A stretch of DNA of 56,303 bases, from contig CANRJJ010000005.1 in the NCBI GenBank assembly GCA_947630895.1, positions 1 to 56,303 on the forward strand. The letters run 5' to 3'. The notes beneath the pieces are model-generated. The model searched no databases. It saw only the letters and a program-made list of their open reading frames with translations, and had not been told where the DNA came from. The position numbers and the translations under genes are program-made. Shown here in pieces: positions 42,913-53,117 of this stretch (positions are counted from its first letter, which is position 1; the number at the start of each line of letters is the position of its first letter). This DNA is from an uncultured Wohlfahrtiimonas sp. (GTDB lineage: Bacteria > Pseudomonadota > Gammaproteobacteria > Cardiobacteriales > Wohlfahrtiimonadaceae).

Positions 42913-44382
42913 ATGGATGAAAAAATATTAGGTGTTGTTGATTTAGGCTCTAATAGTTTTCATTTAGCCATCGTTCAAGAAGATAATGGTCGATTGGTTG
43001 TGATCGATCGTATGAAAAGCATGGTGCAATTGGCTTATGGTTTAACGCCTGATAAGCACATCCATACAGAAGTTAAGGAAAAAGCACTCGCTTGCTTGGC
43101 CCAATTTGGCGAAAGATTGGCAGAAATAGATCGCCAAAATATCCGTGTTGTGGGCACTAATACGCTTCGCCAGCTGAAAGACAAAACATTCATGCAAGAA
43201 GCAGAAGCTGCATTAGGCGTTCCCATTGAAATCATCTCTGGCAAAGAAGAAGCTCGTTTAATCTATTTAGGTGTCATTCAATACGTTGATCTACACGACC
43301 AACTTGCCTTAGTAATTGATATCGGCGGTGGCAGTACCGAATTAGTTTTAGGTGATAAAGATAAAATCATACGCTCCAATAGCTTAGAAATTGGCTGCGT
43401 GCGCTTATCTAAACAATTTTTTGCCGATGATAAAATCTCAAAAAAACAAGTACAGGCTGCTTCTCTATTTTTAGAGAATGAGCTCTTACCTTTCAGCGCT
43501 CATTTAACAGATCTTCCTTGCCAATATTTTGGCGCATCGGGCACTATCAAGACGCTTCGCGAGATGATTGAGCAAGAAGATTTAGGTGATGATGGCATTA
43601 CAGTTTCATCACTACAAAAACTACTTAAAATTTTACTATCCCTTGCAACTGTGCGTGCGATCGAAAGACGTTTTGATCTATCGACAGAACGAGCAAAAGT
43701 AATATGTGGCGGTTTATTGATCCTGAAAGCAATCATGGTTAAGTTTAATCTAGATGTGCTTCAACCTGTTGATACAGCCTTACGAGAAGGCATCATTCTA
43801 GATTTATTAGGTCGTATTCATAAAGAAGATATGCGCGATCTAACCATTGAAAGCTTAGTTCACCGCTTTGGAGCAAACATGGAACAAGCCAAGCGAGTGG
43901 AGACAACCTCTTTATATATGGTGAATAAAATTGACCTTTCAACCAGTCAATTAACCAGTCCGCAAAGATATTTAAGCTGGGCTTCTCTGCTCCATGAGAT
44001 TGGCTTAGCCATTTCTTATCATCGCCATTATAAACACAGCGCTTATTTGATAGAACATGCTGATTTAGATGGCTTTAGCCGAACAGATCAAAAAATCATC
44101 GCAGCCATTTTATACAATCATAAACGCAGATTTAATCTGGATGACTTTGAATATCTCCCTGATTTCGTCATTCCACTCACATTAATTTTGCGCATTTCCG
44201 TTCTGCTTCATCGTAGCCGTGAATCACAGCCTTTGCCTGAATTTGATTTTACGTATCATAAGAAAAATATCACGCTCACCTTCCCTGAAAAATGGATGGA
44301 AGATCATCCTTTAATTCAGCAAGATTTAGAGCTTGAACAAGAGTGGTTAAATGAGTTTAATTTCAAAATTGAATGGCGCTAA
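42913..44382 (+). CDS. ppx: Exopolyphosphatase / pppGpp phosphohydrolase, Ppx/GppA family
   Basis: Ppx/GppA enzymes trim polyphosphate or convert pppGpp to ppGpp. The actin-like ATPase fold shows GVVDLGSNSFHLAIV (residues 7-21), GTNTLRQ, IISGKEEARLIYLGV and VIDIGGGSTELVLG. A C-terminal HD-like helical domain (about 310-489) has the segment LLHEIGLAISYHRHYKHSAYLI. The 489 residues fit both Ppx (513) and GppA (494), so the symbol is provisional. ppk is not adjacent. It follows rsmA by 23 bases and an AAAGGA site precedes the ATG. Confidence 0.88.
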   Translation: MDEKILGVVDLGSNSFHLAIVQEDNGRLVVIDRMKSMVQLAYGLTPDKHIHTEVKEKALACLAQFGERLAEIDRQNIRVVGTNTLRQLKDKTFMQEAEAALGVPIEIISGKEEARLIYLGVIQYVDLHDQLALVIDIGGGSTELVLGDKDKIIRSNSLEIGCVRLSKQFFADDKISKKQVQAASLFLENELLPFSAHLTDLPCQYFGASGTIKTLREMIEQEDLGDDGITVSSLQKLLKILLSLATVRAIERRFDLSTERAKVICGGLLILKAIMVKFNLDVLQPVDTALREGIILDLLGRIHKEDMRDLTIESLVHRFGANMEQAKRVETTSLYMVNKIDLSTSQLTSPQRYLSWASLLHEIGLAISYHRHYKHSAYLIEHADLDGFSRTDQKIIAAILYNHKRRFNLDDFEYLPDFVIPLTLILRISVLLHRSRESQPLPEFDFTYHKKNITLTFPEKWMEDHPLIQQDLELEQEWLNEFNFKIEWR

Positions 44383-44397
44383 TTTTTTATAAAAATA

Positions 44398-44916
44398 TCA
44401 ATTAAACGGATCTTGTCCATTTTTAACCATTTTACGTAAGCGATAAGTTGTCACGACATTCATCACAACGAATGTGCCCTCAATTAAACTACCGCCGACT
44501 GAGCCAACCCAAATATTAAAAATCGTCCAGCACAATGCTGAGGCACAGATCACATATCTCATGCTTAAACCACGCAGTTTAAAGAAAGCATATGTACTTA
44601 AAAATGTACCAATAATGGGTAATACTTCCATGAAATGCGTAATTTTTGGTACAGCCAAAACCAATGCCAACAACATGAATAAATACATCATACCCACTTT
44701 ACGATAATGGATAGATACGATCGTTCGAGTACCATTTAAAGCCGCACTAATTCCTGCTGAATATGCGCCTAAAAAGAAAAAATGTGCAGACATAATCAAT
44801 GTATAAATTGCCAGACGATATTTCAGCTTTAAATCAGATTTTTGTAAAAATACAGTCAGCCCAAAACCTAAGGCAATCAAGCCAAGCGCTTGCCCAATAA
44901 TATACGAAGTAGTCAT
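44398..44916 (-). CDS. ygjV: YgjV-family inner-membrane protein
   Basis: The 172 residues align over their whole length with E. coli YgjV, for example HFFFLGAYSAGISAALNGTRT, VLPIIGTFLSTYAFF, GLSMRYVICASALCWTI and GSVGGSLIEGTF. About six hydrophobic helices are predicted. The biochemical function is unknown. It converges on ppx with a 15-base AT-rich gap containing ATTTTTTATAAAAAT, a weak dyad. No partner genes are evident. Confidence 0.88.
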   Translation of the reverse strand: MTTSYIIGQALGLIALGFGLTVFLQKSDLKLKYRLAIYTLIMSAHFFFLGAYSAGISAALNGTRTIVSIHYRKVGMMYLFMLLALVLAVPKITHFMEVLPIIGTFLSTYAFFKLRGLSMRYVICASALCWTIFNIWVGSVGGSLIEGTFVVMNVVTTYRLRKMVKNGQDPFN

Positions 44917-45004
44917 GTGATTTATCTATGTGAGGTGTGAGTAACATATCAAAGATAGCAGATATTTTTAATAATAGGCATCCACATACAATTATAATTT
45001 ATCA

Positions 45005-45046
45005 GGCATAAAAAAAGCCCTCTGAGCTTTCACTCACTGGGCTTTT
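45005..45046 (-). terminator. Terminator after valS
   Basis: AAAAGCCC (45013-45020) pairs with GGGCTTTT (45039-45046), and an imperfect inner stem (45023-45026 with 45033-45036) extends it. A T run follows on the minus strand (45016-45009). Confidence 0.75.
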
Positions 45047-45060
45047 CAATTAACGTACAA

Positions 45061-47814
45061 TTACAATGCTTGAATTTTTACCAATTGTTGATTCAATTCA
45101 GCCAATGTATTTTCCATATCCGCTAGCTTTTCACGCTCTTTCGCTACAACTGCTTCTGGCGCTTTTGCGATGAATCCTTCATTAGATAATTTACCTGCCA
45201 ATTGCTTAATGCTTGGCTCTAATTTACCAACTTCACGATTCAAACGAGCCAACTCCTGCTCTTTATCAATCAAACCTGCCAATGGAATCATCAAGCGCAT
45301 TTTACCAACAACTGCAACCGCTGATTCTGGCGCATTGCCTTCACATGCTGTTAATGATTCTAAACGACCCATTTTCAATAAGAACAATTCATTGTCAGCC
45401 AAACGACGCTGGTCTTCTGCTGAAGCATTTTCATACAACACCGGCAATGGTTTACCTGGTGCAATATTCATTTCCGCACGAATACGACGAACTTCTAACA
45501 ATACTGATTGCAACCAAGCAATATCGGCTTCCAATGCTTCATTGCGAGCATCCATTTGAGGATATTCAGCAACAATGACGCTTTCTGTTGTTTTGAATTG
45601 AGGCGCGATCACTACTAATTGCTGCCACACTTCTTCTGTGATGTACGGCATGAATGGATGTAACATTTTCAAAATTGCATCCAATGTGAACATCAAAGTA
45701 TGACGCGTTGCAGCTTTTGCTTCTTCACTGAAATCACCATTTAAAATTGGCTTAGTTAATTCTAAATACCAATCACAGAATTCATTCCAAATGAAGTCGT
45801 ATAAAGTTTGCGTCGCTAAGTCAAAACGATATTGATCAATGTGACGCTCAACTTCTTTATTCACAAATGTTAAGCGAGATAAAATCCAGTTATCAATGTG
45901 CGATCTTGCTTCTGGATTATCTTGAATCAACTTCTCTTCCGCATTCATGAATACGAAACGCGCAGCATTCCAAATCTTATTACAGAAGTTTGAATAACCT
46001 TCAACACGGCCCACATCAAAAATTACATCGCGACCATTTGTTGCTTGAGCTGTAAATGTGAAACGAAGTGCATCCGTACCATATGCTTTAATGCCTTCTG
46101 GGAAGTTTTTGCGTGTTGATGCTTCAATACGCTCTGCCATTTGTGGCTGCATTAAACCTGATGTACGTTTTGTTACTAAGCTTTCTAAATCAATACCGTC
46201 AATCAGATCAATAGGATCTAATACGTTACCTTTAGATTTACTCATTTTTTGACCATCTTGGTCACGCACTAAACCGTGGATATACACTTCTTTGAAAGGA
46301 ATTTCTTTCATAAAATGAGTACCCATCATGATCATACGAGCAACCCAGAAGAAGATAATATCAAAGCCCGTTACCAATACTGATGTTGGGTAGAAAGTTT
46401 CTAATTCTTTCGTATCTTCAGGCCAGCCCAAAGTTGTGAATGGCCATAAAGCTGATGAGAACCATGTATCCAATACATCTTCATCTTGTCTTAAAGGACG
46501 ATCATCTAAATTATATTTTGAGCGTGCTTCAGCTTCATCATGTGCAACATAGATATTTCCTTCATCATCATACCAAGCAGGAATCTGATGTCCCCACCAT
46601 AATTGACGAGAAATACACCAATCTTGAATATTATTCATCCATTCAAAATAAGTTTTTTCCCAGTTTTCAGGGACAAATTTAATGTCGCCTGATTTAACCG
46701 CTTCAATCGCTGGGCCTGCCATTGTTTTAGCATCCACATACCATTGATCTGTTAAGTACGGTTCAATTACTTGTCCTGTACGATCGCCACGAGGAATTTT
46801 TAAAGTATGTGGTTCAATTTTTTCCAATAAACCTGCTGCTTCAAAATCCGCAACAATTTGTTTACGTGCATCAAAACGATCCATACCACGATAAGCTTCG
46901 GGTGCTGCATCATTAATTCTTGCATCATCTGTTAAGATATTGATCATTGGTAAGTTATGGCGCTTACCCATCTCATAGTCATTGAAATCGTGCGCAGGTG
47001 TAATTTTTACACAACCTGTCCCAAATTCTTGATCCACATAATCATCAGCAATGATCGGAATTTGACGACCCGTTAATGGCAAATCAATCATTTTGCCTAC
47101 TAAGTGCTGATAGCGTTCATCATTAGGATTCACAGCAACCGCTGTATCACCAAGCATTGTTTCAGGACGAGTGGTCGCAACCACCATGAACTCATCTGTA
47201 CCATTGATTGGATAGCGTAAGTGCCACAATGAACCCTGCTCTTCTAATGACTCAACTTCAATGTCAGAAACAGCTGTTTTTAATACAGGATCCCAGTTAA
47301 CCAAACGCTTACCACGATAGATTAAACCTTGATCATATAAATCTACGAATGTTTTCTTAACTGCTTCAGACAAACCTTCATCCATCGTAAAGCGCTCACG
47401 TGACCAATCCGCACTTGCACCCATTCTGCGAAGTTGCTGTGTGATCATTCCACCAGATTGTTCTTTCCATTCCCAGATTTTTTCAACAAATTTATTACGA
47501 CCCAAATCATGGCGTGTTAAACCTTGTTGATTCAATTGGCGCTCTACAACCATTTGCGTTGCGATACCTGCGTGATCTGTACCTGGTTGCCACAATGTAT
47601 TATCGCCTTTCATACGATGATAACGGATCAATAAATCCATAATCGTATCTTGGAAAGCATGCCCCATGTGCAAAGTACCAGTGACGTTTGGCGGAGGGAT
47701 AACTATACAATAAGCAGGTTTTGTGACATCTCCTGATGCTTTAAAAAAACCATTAGATTCCCAAAAACCGTACCACTTTGTTTCAATTGCACTTGGCTGA
47801 TATGTCTTTTCCAT
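45061..47814 (-). CDS. valS: Valyl-tRNA synthetase
   Basis: This class I synthetase charges and edits tRNA-Val. [14 protein letters not shown] is the HIGH motif (HMGH) and [12 protein letters not shown] is the KMSKS loop. The editing domain shows [17 protein letters not shown], and [17 protein letters not shown] is typical of ValS. A C-terminal coiled coil (about 855-917) of Glu/Lys/Leu composition closes the protein. At 917 residues it is close to the E. coli length of 951. It is monocistronic with a terminator. Confidence 0.97.
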   Translation of the reverse strand: MEKTYQPSAIETKWYGFWESNGFFKASGDVTKPAYCIVIPPPNVTGTLHMGHAFQDTIMDLLIRYHRMKGDNTLWQPGTDHAGIATQMVVERQLNQQGLTRHDLGRNKFVEKIWEWKEQSGGMITQQLRRMGASADWSRERFTMDEGLSEAVKKTFVDLYDQGLIYRGKRLVNWDPVLKTAVSDIEVESLEEQGSLWHLRYPINGTDEFMVVATTRPETMLGDTAVAVNPNDERYQHLVGKMIDLPLTGRQIPIIADDYVDQEFGTGCVKITPAHDFNDYEMGKRHNLPMINILTDDARINDAAPEAYRGMDRFDARKQIVADFEAAGLLEKIEPHTLKIPRGDRTGQVIEPYLTDQWYVDAKTMAGPAIEAVKSGDIKFVPENWEKTYFEWMNNIQDWCISRQLWWGHQIPAWYDDEGNIYVAHDEAEARSKYNLDDRPLRQDEDVLDTWFSSALWPFTTLGWPEDTKELETFYPTSVLVTGFDIIFFWVARMIMMGTHFMKEIPFKEVYIHGLVRDQDGQKMSKSKGNVLDPIDLIDGIDLESLVTKRTSGLMQPQMAERIEASTRKNFPEGIKAYGTDALRFTFTAQATNGRDVIFDVGRVEGYSNFCNKIWNAARFVFMNAEEKLIQDNPEARSHIDNWILSRLTFVNKEVERHIDQYRFDLATQTLYDFIWNEFCDWYLELTKPILNGDFSEEAKAATRHTLMFTLDAILKMLHPFMPYITEEVWQQLVVIAPQFKTTESVIVAEYPQMDARNEALEADIAWLQSVLLEVRRIRAEMNIAPGKPLPVLYENASAEDQRRLADNELFLLKMGRLESLTACEGNAPESAVAVVGKMRLMIPLAGLIDKEQELARLNREVGKLEPSIKQLAGKLSNEGFIAKAPEAVVAKEREKLADMENTLAELNQQLVKIQAL

Positions 47815-47922
47815 AATATCCCGATAAAACCGTTATTAAAAACACTAAAAGGCATCATTCTAGCACTTACTTTCCGACAAAGAAAACTATCTTCAATCCC
47901 TTGATATAATTCATCTGGCAAC

Positions 47923-47962
47923 AAAAAGCCTGTCAGTTATGAATCACAAGACAGGCTTTTTT
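47923..47962 (-). terminator. Terminator after the DUF2059 gene
   Basis: A perfect 12-bp stem (47923-47934 with 47950-47961) with a 15-base loop has A and T flanks. It lies about 25 bases past the DUF2059 stop and can also act on the plus strand. The rest of the 172-base gap up to valS shows nothing else I can name. Confidence 0.82.
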
Positions 47963-47986
47963 AAATAGCGTTTTTATCAAAACTTT

Positions 47987-48415
47987 TTATTGTGGTTTTG
48001 ACAAAATTTCTTGAATTTTTTGTGCGATACCCATTCCCCACTGCTGACCAATTACCATTGACTCTTGCATAATCGCAGGTTGTTTTTCGATCAACTTTTT
48101 ACCTGCAGGAGAGTTATAAAACTCTAAAAATGCTTTCACATCTTCTTCAGTAAATTGTTTTTGATAAACAGGCACTAACAAATCAACCAATTGATCAACA
48201 TTGAACTCTTTTTTCACTTCAGCCAATTGTGCTTCAGTAGCGCCTGCACTTTTTAATTGACCTAAGAGCTGATCAAAAACCATTGTGCCCATTTCAGCAG
48301 CACCTGTTTCAATGATTAATTGTTTAATGCTTTGCTCAGATGCTGTTTGCGCAAATGAAACAGAAGATAAAACTAATGACGAACCTAAACAAACGGATAA
48401 TAATAATTTTTTCAC
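47987..48415 (-). CDS. Secreted DUF2059 domain protein
   Basis: A signal peptide (MKKLLLSVCLGSSLVLSSVSFA-Q) directs the protein to the periplasm. The mature part of about 120 residues is helical and carries the DUF2059 signature FTEEDVKAFLEFYNSPAGKKLIEKQPAIMQES. No function is established for the family. I use GTG at 48415 with AGGA 8 bases upstream; the TTG at 48430 would add five residues before the signal peptide. No operon partners are present: queF, 80 bases upstream on the same strand, is unrelated. Confidence 0.85.
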   Translation of the reverse strand: MKKLLLSVCLGSSLVLSSVSFAQTASEQSIKQLIIETGAAEMGTMVFDQLLGQLKSAGATEAQLAEVKKEFNVDQLVDLLVPVYQKQFTEEDVKAFLEFYNSPAGKKLIEKQPAIMQESMVIGQQWGMGIAQKIQEILSKPQ

Positions 48416-48494
48416 GATGTTCTTCCTCAATAATATAATGCCAAGATGGCTCGCGCATTATATCACTATGATTGTCATAAATTGTAAGTGCAGC

Positions 48495-48977
48495 TTATCG
48501 ATTATCAATTTTTTCTGGGTACAAATCATGGTTCAATAAGCGTGTTTCAGCGAACTCTGCCCAGCGTGTATTTGGCTTACCGTAATTCACATAAGGGTCG
48601 ATAGAAATACCGCCTCTTGGTGTAAATTTACCCCAAATTTCGATGTAGCGAGGATCCATCAATTCCACCAAATCATGCAACATTTTATTCACGCAATCTT
48701 CATGAAAACTGCCTTCATTTCTGAAGCTGAATAGATACAATTTTAATGATTTGCTTTCTACCATTTTTAAATCAGGAATGTAGCTGATGTAAATGGTTGC
48801 GAAATCTGGCTGACCTGTCATTGGGCACAATGCCGTAAATTCAGGACAGTTAAATTTTACAAATGTATTGTTGTTTGGATGAGCATTATCGAATGCTTCT
48901 AAAACAGCAGGATTGTAACGATCAGAATATTCTGTTTTCTGATTACCCAATAACGTTAAACCTTCAGTATTTGACAT
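48495..48977 (-). CDS. queF: NADPH-dependent 7-cyano-7-deazaguanine reductase QueF (short form)
   Basis: QueF reduces preQ0 to preQ1 in queuosine synthesis. The active-site Cys51 is in [14 protein letters not shown] with the catalytic Asp58. The QueF motif ESKSLKLYL is at residues 74-82, and SFHEDCVN follows. The 160 residues belong to the short, unimodular type as in Bacillus, unlike the 282-residue two-domain form of E. coli. AAGGAG lies 5 bases before the ATG, within the tail of a preQ1-I-like riboswitch candidate, which would make the gene responsive to its own product. Confidence 0.95.
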   Translation of the reverse strand: MSNTEGLTLLGNQKTEYSDRYNPAVLEAFDNAHPNNNTFVKFNCPEFTALCPMTGQPDFATIYISYIPDLKMVESKSLKLYLFSFRNEGSFHEDCVNKMLHDLVELMDPRYIEIWGKFTPRGGISIDPYVNYGKPNTRWAEFAETRLLNHDLYPEKIDNR

Positions 48978-48982
48978 AAAAA

Positions 48983-49020
48983 CTCCTTAGTTTTTTTGTG
49001 TGGGAGGATTACGAACCACG
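48983..49020 (-). promoter_or_regulatory. preQ1-I-like riboswitch candidate upstream of queF
   Basis: On the minus strand GUGG (49019-49016) pairs with CCAC (49003-49000) around a 12-base loop that begins UUC and ends in C. After two bases comes A7-CUAAGGAG, which contains the queF Shine-Dalgarno sequence. Stem position, loop length, the UUC start, the last-loop C and the A-rich CUAA tail all agree with the preQ1-I aptamer of Bacillus subtilis. The classical UAG/CUA pseudoknot is not conserved, but loop UCCU (49008-49005) can pair with tail AGGA (48987-48984). The downstream gene makes preQ1, so the context is right. Confidence 0.6.
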
Positions 49021-49150
49021 TGAGAAAGCGGGTATCCTAAACAATCATAGAATTAAAAGCAAAAATTTTCCTATATCAAAATCTTCAGTGATACATTAAT
49101 AAATCTAATTATATTTTATAAGTCATTTTAATTAAAAAGGAGAAAATATT

Positions 49151-50119
49151 ATGTCCAAAATATTTATTGCAAGCAAACTGCCTGAACAAGCGCTCGATCT
49201 TTTACGCCAAGCAAACTTGCAATTTGATTATCATGACTCATTAACAGCGTTGACAGAAGCTGAGCTGATTGAAAAGTTAAACGGAAAGGAAGTTTTGGTT
49301 TGTGGCATTAATGTTAATGTTAGTGAAAATGTTATTAATCATTCACCTAGCCTAAAACTCATCGCTAACGTTGGTGATGGCTATAGTAATATTGATCTTA
49401 AGGCTGCTAAAGCAAAAAACTTATTAATTACAAATGCGCCAACGGAAGATTCCATTGCTTCAACGGCTGAACAAACAGTCACATTAGCACTCGCATTATC
49501 CCGACAAATTCGCCAAGGCGATCAAATGATGCGTGATCATAAATTTGATGGTTGGCAAGTGACAGGCTATGTCGGTGGTCACCAAGTTTATGGCAAAAAA
49601 GTTGTCATCATTGGTTTAGGTCGTGTGGGCAAAATCGTCGCTCAAATGTTTTCAGGCTTTAATATGGACATTTACTATGTTGATCCAATCGCCGCACCTG
49701 AAGATTTTGCAAAACAATATAATTTAAAGCAGATTTCTTTCGAAGAAGGCTTAAAAATTGCAGATTACATTACGTTGAACTGTGATTTAACGGCAGATAA
49801 TCAACATATGTTTACCATTAAAGAATTTAGCCTAATGAAACCTTCTGCATATTTCATTAACTGTGCTCGTGGCCCTTTAATCAAAGAATCTGATCTTGTG
49901 ACTGCATTAACAGAACAAAAAATTGCAGGCGCTGCATTGGATGTTTATGAATTTGAACCTAAAGTGAGCGATGCTTTAGCAAATTTAACCAATACAATTT
50001 TAACGCCACACGCAGGTAATGCTTCTTATGAAGCTCGTTTAGAAATGGCACAAGATGCCGTTTCTGAAACGATTCATTACTTCAAACAAGAGCCTTTAAA
50101 ATATCCTGTTAAATTGTAA
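49151..50119 (+). CDS. D-isomer specific 2-hydroxyacid dehydrogenase
   Basis: This NAD(P)-dependent family reduces 2-oxoacids such as glyoxylate, hydroxypyruvate or pyruvate. The nucleotide fold is marked by VIIGLGRVGKIVAQ. The catalytic Arg lies in INCARGPLI, Glu in YEFEPK and His in LTPHAGNAS. SIASTAEQTVTLALALSRQI is the typical inter-domain helix. The exact substrate cannot be told from sequence; a glyoxylate/hydroxypyruvate reductase or D-lactate dehydrogenase is plausible. AGGAG lies 8 bases before the ATG. The gene is divergent from queF and converges on an AEC carrier 14 bases away. Confidence 0.88.
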   Translation: MSKIFIASKLPEQALDLLRQANLQFDYHDSLTALTEAELIEKLNGKEVLVCGINVNVSENVINHSPSLKLIANVGDGYSNIDLKAAKAKNLLITNAPTEDSIASTAEQTVTLALALSRQIRQGDQMMRDHKFDGWQVTGYVGGHQVYGKKVVIIGLGRVGKIVAQMFSGFNMDIYYVDPIAAPEDFAKQYNLKQISFEEGLKIADYITLNCDLTADNQHMFTIKEFSLMKPSAYFINCARGPLIKESDLVTALTEQKIAGAALDVYEFEPKVSDALANLTNTILTPHAGNASYEARLEMAQDAVSETIHYFKQEPLKYPVKL

Positions 50120-50133
50120 TTAATACTCAGTCA

Positions 50134-51081
50134 TTACGGCATCAATAGTAAAATTATTGGCGTCGTAACTGCTGATAAAATTGTGGAAAGCACAATGCCT
50201 GAAGCAGCTGCATCTTCAATTTCACCAAATTTTAATGCCATTAAATAGACGTTCATACCTGCGGCTAATGAACCCAAAATCACAATAGCTTTTGTTTCAA
50301 ATGGTGGTATACCTAAAGCAATCGCACAGAGCCAAATCATTAATGGTTGCAATAACAACTTAAAGCCCACTAAGCACATGCTAACCTTTAAATTGCTCGC
50401 GATTTTATATTCAGCTAAACCCATGCCTAATGCTAGTAATGACAATGGCGCAACCATATCTGAAAACATTGAAATGGTTGTATTCATAAATTCAGGAATA
50501 GGTGCTCTGAAAAAGCTGATCAATAACCCCAAGATAATACCGATGATAACAGGATTTTTTAATACTCCTCTAAACGTCGCGGCAATACCTCGTAATGAGA
50601 AAGAACCATGATCTGCCCACTCAATGGCAAATGACACTAAACTCCATAGTAATAATGCGTTAAATGCAATGATCATCGCTGAAACGGCAATGGCTTCATC
50701 GCCCATAAAGACTAATAAAATAGGAATACCGATCATCACATTATTCGAGAATATTCCACCGATCCCAAATACTGCACTTGCTCGCGATGTTAGTTTTAAG
50801 GCTTTTCTAGCAAAGAAATGCCCAATAAAAAATAGAATGAATGAGCCGCCAAAATAAGCCAATATCAGCTTCGGATCCATTTCTTCTTGAGTGTGGAATT
50901 TACTCATCACACCAAAAAGCATGATAGGAATGGCGATATTGAATAAAAATCGCGTTAGCCCTCTTGTAAACTCTTTTGGCCACTGCCTAAACCTCACCAG
51001 ATAATATCCTAAGCCTATTAATATAAAGAATGGCAATAAAGCATAAACTTGGCGGACAAAGGCATAAGCAAAAGAGGACAT
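50134..51081 (-). CDS. AEC (auxin efflux carrier) family transporter
   Basis: Ten hydrophobic helices in two halves and motifs such as PFFILIGLGYYLVRF, GGIFSNNVMIGIPIL and LSLLALGMGLAEY identify the AEC family. Bacterial members move organic acids such as malate, malonate or lactate, and some export them. The neighbours, a 2-hydroxyacid dehydrogenase and a C4-dicarboxylate carrier, make an organic-acid substrate likely, but this is inference. The 315 residues are normal. Confidence 0.87.
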   Translation of the reverse strand: MSSFAYAFVRQVYALLPFFILIGLGYYLVRFRQWPKEFTRGLTRFLFNIAIPIMLFGVMSKFHTQEEMDPKLILAYFGGSFILFFIGHFFARKALKLTSRASAVFGIGGIFSNNVMIGIPILLVFMGDEAIAVSAMIIAFNALLLWSLVSFAIEWADHGSFSLRGIAATFRGVLKNPVIIGIILGLLISFFRAPIPEFMNTTISMFSDMVAPLSLLALGMGLAEYKIASNLKVSMCLVGFKLLLQPLMIWLCAIALGIPPFETKAIVILGSLAAGMNVYLMALKFGEIEDAAASGIVLSTILSAVTTPIILLLMP

Positions 51082-51100
51082 TTTAAGAACCTTAAACTAA

Positions 51101-51150
51101 AAAATAGCCTTTCAATTTATCAAAGAATGAACAAATTGAAAGGCTATTTT
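51101..51150 (-). terminator. Strong terminator after dcuC
   Basis: An 18-bp perfect stem (51101-51118 with 51133-51150) with a 14-base loop is followed by six T on the minus strand. It is the longest perfect hairpin I found in the window and separates dcuC from the AEC gene. Confidence 0.88.
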
Positions 51151-51176
51151 AATTTATAGCAATATTGATGCTGTAA

Positions 51177-52593
51177 TTACGGTACTAATGGTGCTAAAGG
51201 TACCAAAAATTCTGTTGCAATAATAATCACAAGCATACCGACAATCATGGGTACAGATGTTCTTTTCACCACTTCAAATGGTGAGATATTTGCCATCCCT
51301 GAAGTTGCAACCACAACACCTGATACTGGCGACATTGTTCGACCAATATTCGATGCTTGCAACATAGGAATGATCAAATACGCAGGGTTAATGCCCATTT
51401 GTAGTGCCAATTTAGGAATAAATTCAGCAAATGCATAAAATGGTGCGTTACCTGATCCTGTCGCCATTGCCGCCAACATCGTCGCCAATACCAATACAAT
51501 CATCATGATTAAAGCACCACCGCCTGATGATTCAGCCAAGATGATTAAACCTGAAGTGAAGCCTACAACTTTCAAACCTTCTGCAAATACGCCCGCTGCC
51601 ACCAATAAAATTACAACGGTAACAAATGCATCACCCATGCCTTTATATGCACTATCTAAGCCTGAAAACACAGTTTTAGCATTGAATGTACGAATGAATT
51701 CAATGATTGCCGTCAACGTTAAACAGATGATCAAGATAGTGATTATATTGAGATTTGGAATCACTTTGTCTGTGAATGGCATTGTGATTTTGCCTGAAAA
51801 AATCAATACGCCGATAATCGGTGCAAAAGGTAAAATCGCATAACCTGCTGGTGCTGAAGTTTTAATGTCTTTCACATCCAATCTTTCTGTCACAAAATTT
51901 TCTTTGCGATCTAAATATCTCTGCCAAAAAAAGTGTGCCACAGCGATGGATAAAATGCCTAAAATCGAAATAGGTAAAGTGGTATAGAATGCAAAATCTA
52001 TTAACTGCTCTCCGCCCATGCCTGACTTTTCAGCCGCTAAAATTACATCGCCTGATGTTGGCGATAAAATAATCGCCGCAGGTGATGCACAAATGGCAGC
52101 CGATGCACCGCGACTCACACCAACATTAACCATCAATGGGAATAATGTACCCATCAATAAAACGCCCAATCCCGCAGCAGACGACACCGCAAAAGACATT
52201 AAGCATGCAATAAAATAACCCGCGATCATCAATACATAAAGGAGATTTAATATGTTGCAAAGGCTTAGAAACTAATTTAACCACAACATCATTCGCACCA
52301 ATATAATTCATGTAAGCTGCAAAGCCACATAAGATCATGATCATCATGCCTAAATCAGCAGCACGACTGGATAATAATTGCTTGGTAAATTCAAAAATAT
52401 CTAAAACAGCGAATCCAGTACTACTTCCTGGAATAATCTCTCGCCCTAATCCTACTGAAACCGCCAATAAGAAAAATCCACCCAGCATTAATACGCCTGC
52501 TGCTGAATAACCTTTAATGATGTAACGCCCAACGACTATCGCTGTTAATGTCCCGATTAATAGGTCAATAACATACATTGGAATACCTAGCAT
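51177..52593 (-). pseudogene. dcuC: C4-dicarboxylate transporter DcuC, split by a one-base frameshift
   Basis: DcuC exports succinate during fermentation. The first part (52593 to about 52241) encodes the start of DcuC up to SKPLQHIKSP; the second frame resumes YVLMIAGYFIACLMSFAVSS and continues to the normal end ATEFLVPL. E. coli DcuC runs continuously through this point as SKPLQYINSPYLLMIAAYF. Removing one T from the TTT at 52240-52238 (AAA on the plus strand) restores 471 residues, close to the usual 461. No other damage is visible, so this is a recent mutation, a sequencing error, or a slippage site. A TTG at 52232 could in theory restart the C-terminal part. Confidence 0.88.
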
Positions 52594-52641
52594 TTTTTAT
52601 TCTCCAAAATGATTTTTAACACAACTTTCTCTCAACAACTT

Positions 52642-53004
52642 TTATCCACCCATTAATTCTTTACGGAACATAAAAAATACTGCGCCTAATAAGCATAATC
52701 CTGCCCAAATATAATCCACTCTAAAAGGCTCTTTTAATACAAATAAAGAAAATGGAATAAATACCGATAAACTCAAAACTTCTTGAATAATTTTTAACTG
52801 CCCTGCTGTTGCAACTTCATAGCCAATACGATTCGCAGGCACTTGCAATAAATACTCAAATAATGCAATTCCCCAGCTGACTAAAGCCGCAATTACCCAA
52901 GCTCTAGAGTGCATATATTTCAAATGGCCATACCAAGCAAATGTCATAAAAACATTGCTCAATGTTAGCAGTCCAATGGTGATGAATAATGGATGAATGT
53001 TCAT
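52642..53004 (-). CDS. DMT-superfamily membrane protein, DUF486 family
   Basis: The 120 residues form four hydrophobic helices. The central segment AWVIAALVSWGIALFEYLLQVPANRIGY and the end FMFRKELMGG are hallmarks of DUF486, a small relative of the drug/metabolite transporter superfamily with no proven substrate. The ATG at 53004 has AAGGG 6 bases upstream; an open frame reaches back to 53091 but its first 29 codons look non-coding. The gene lies 48 bases upstream of dcuC on the same strand. Confidence 0.87.
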   Translation of the reverse strand: MNIHPLFITIGLLTLSNVFMTFAWYGHLKYMHSRAWVIAALVSWGIALFEYLLQVPANRIGYEVATAGQLKIIQEVLSLSVFIPFSLFVLKEPFRVDYIWAGLCLLGAVFFMFRKELMGG

Positions 53005-53117
53005 AAAATGCCCTTCGTTAAACCGAACAAAATCACTATGTAAAAGATTTGAGATGGGATAATATACAACTGTTTTAACGTAGCAACACAAAATAACAAT
53101 TACTTGAAGGAAATATA

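Noticed and set aside
52236-52244. Programmed ribosomal frameshifting in dcuC
   Set aside because: No slippery heptamer, stimulatory hairpin or internal Shine-Dalgarno in place is visible, and DcuC is not known to use frameshifting; a plain indel is simpler.
51177-52593. Two separate genes, each a partial dicarboxylate carrier
   Set aside because: The pieces join end to end on one DcuC protein at a single base, and the downstream piece lacks a good ribosome binding site and its first helices.
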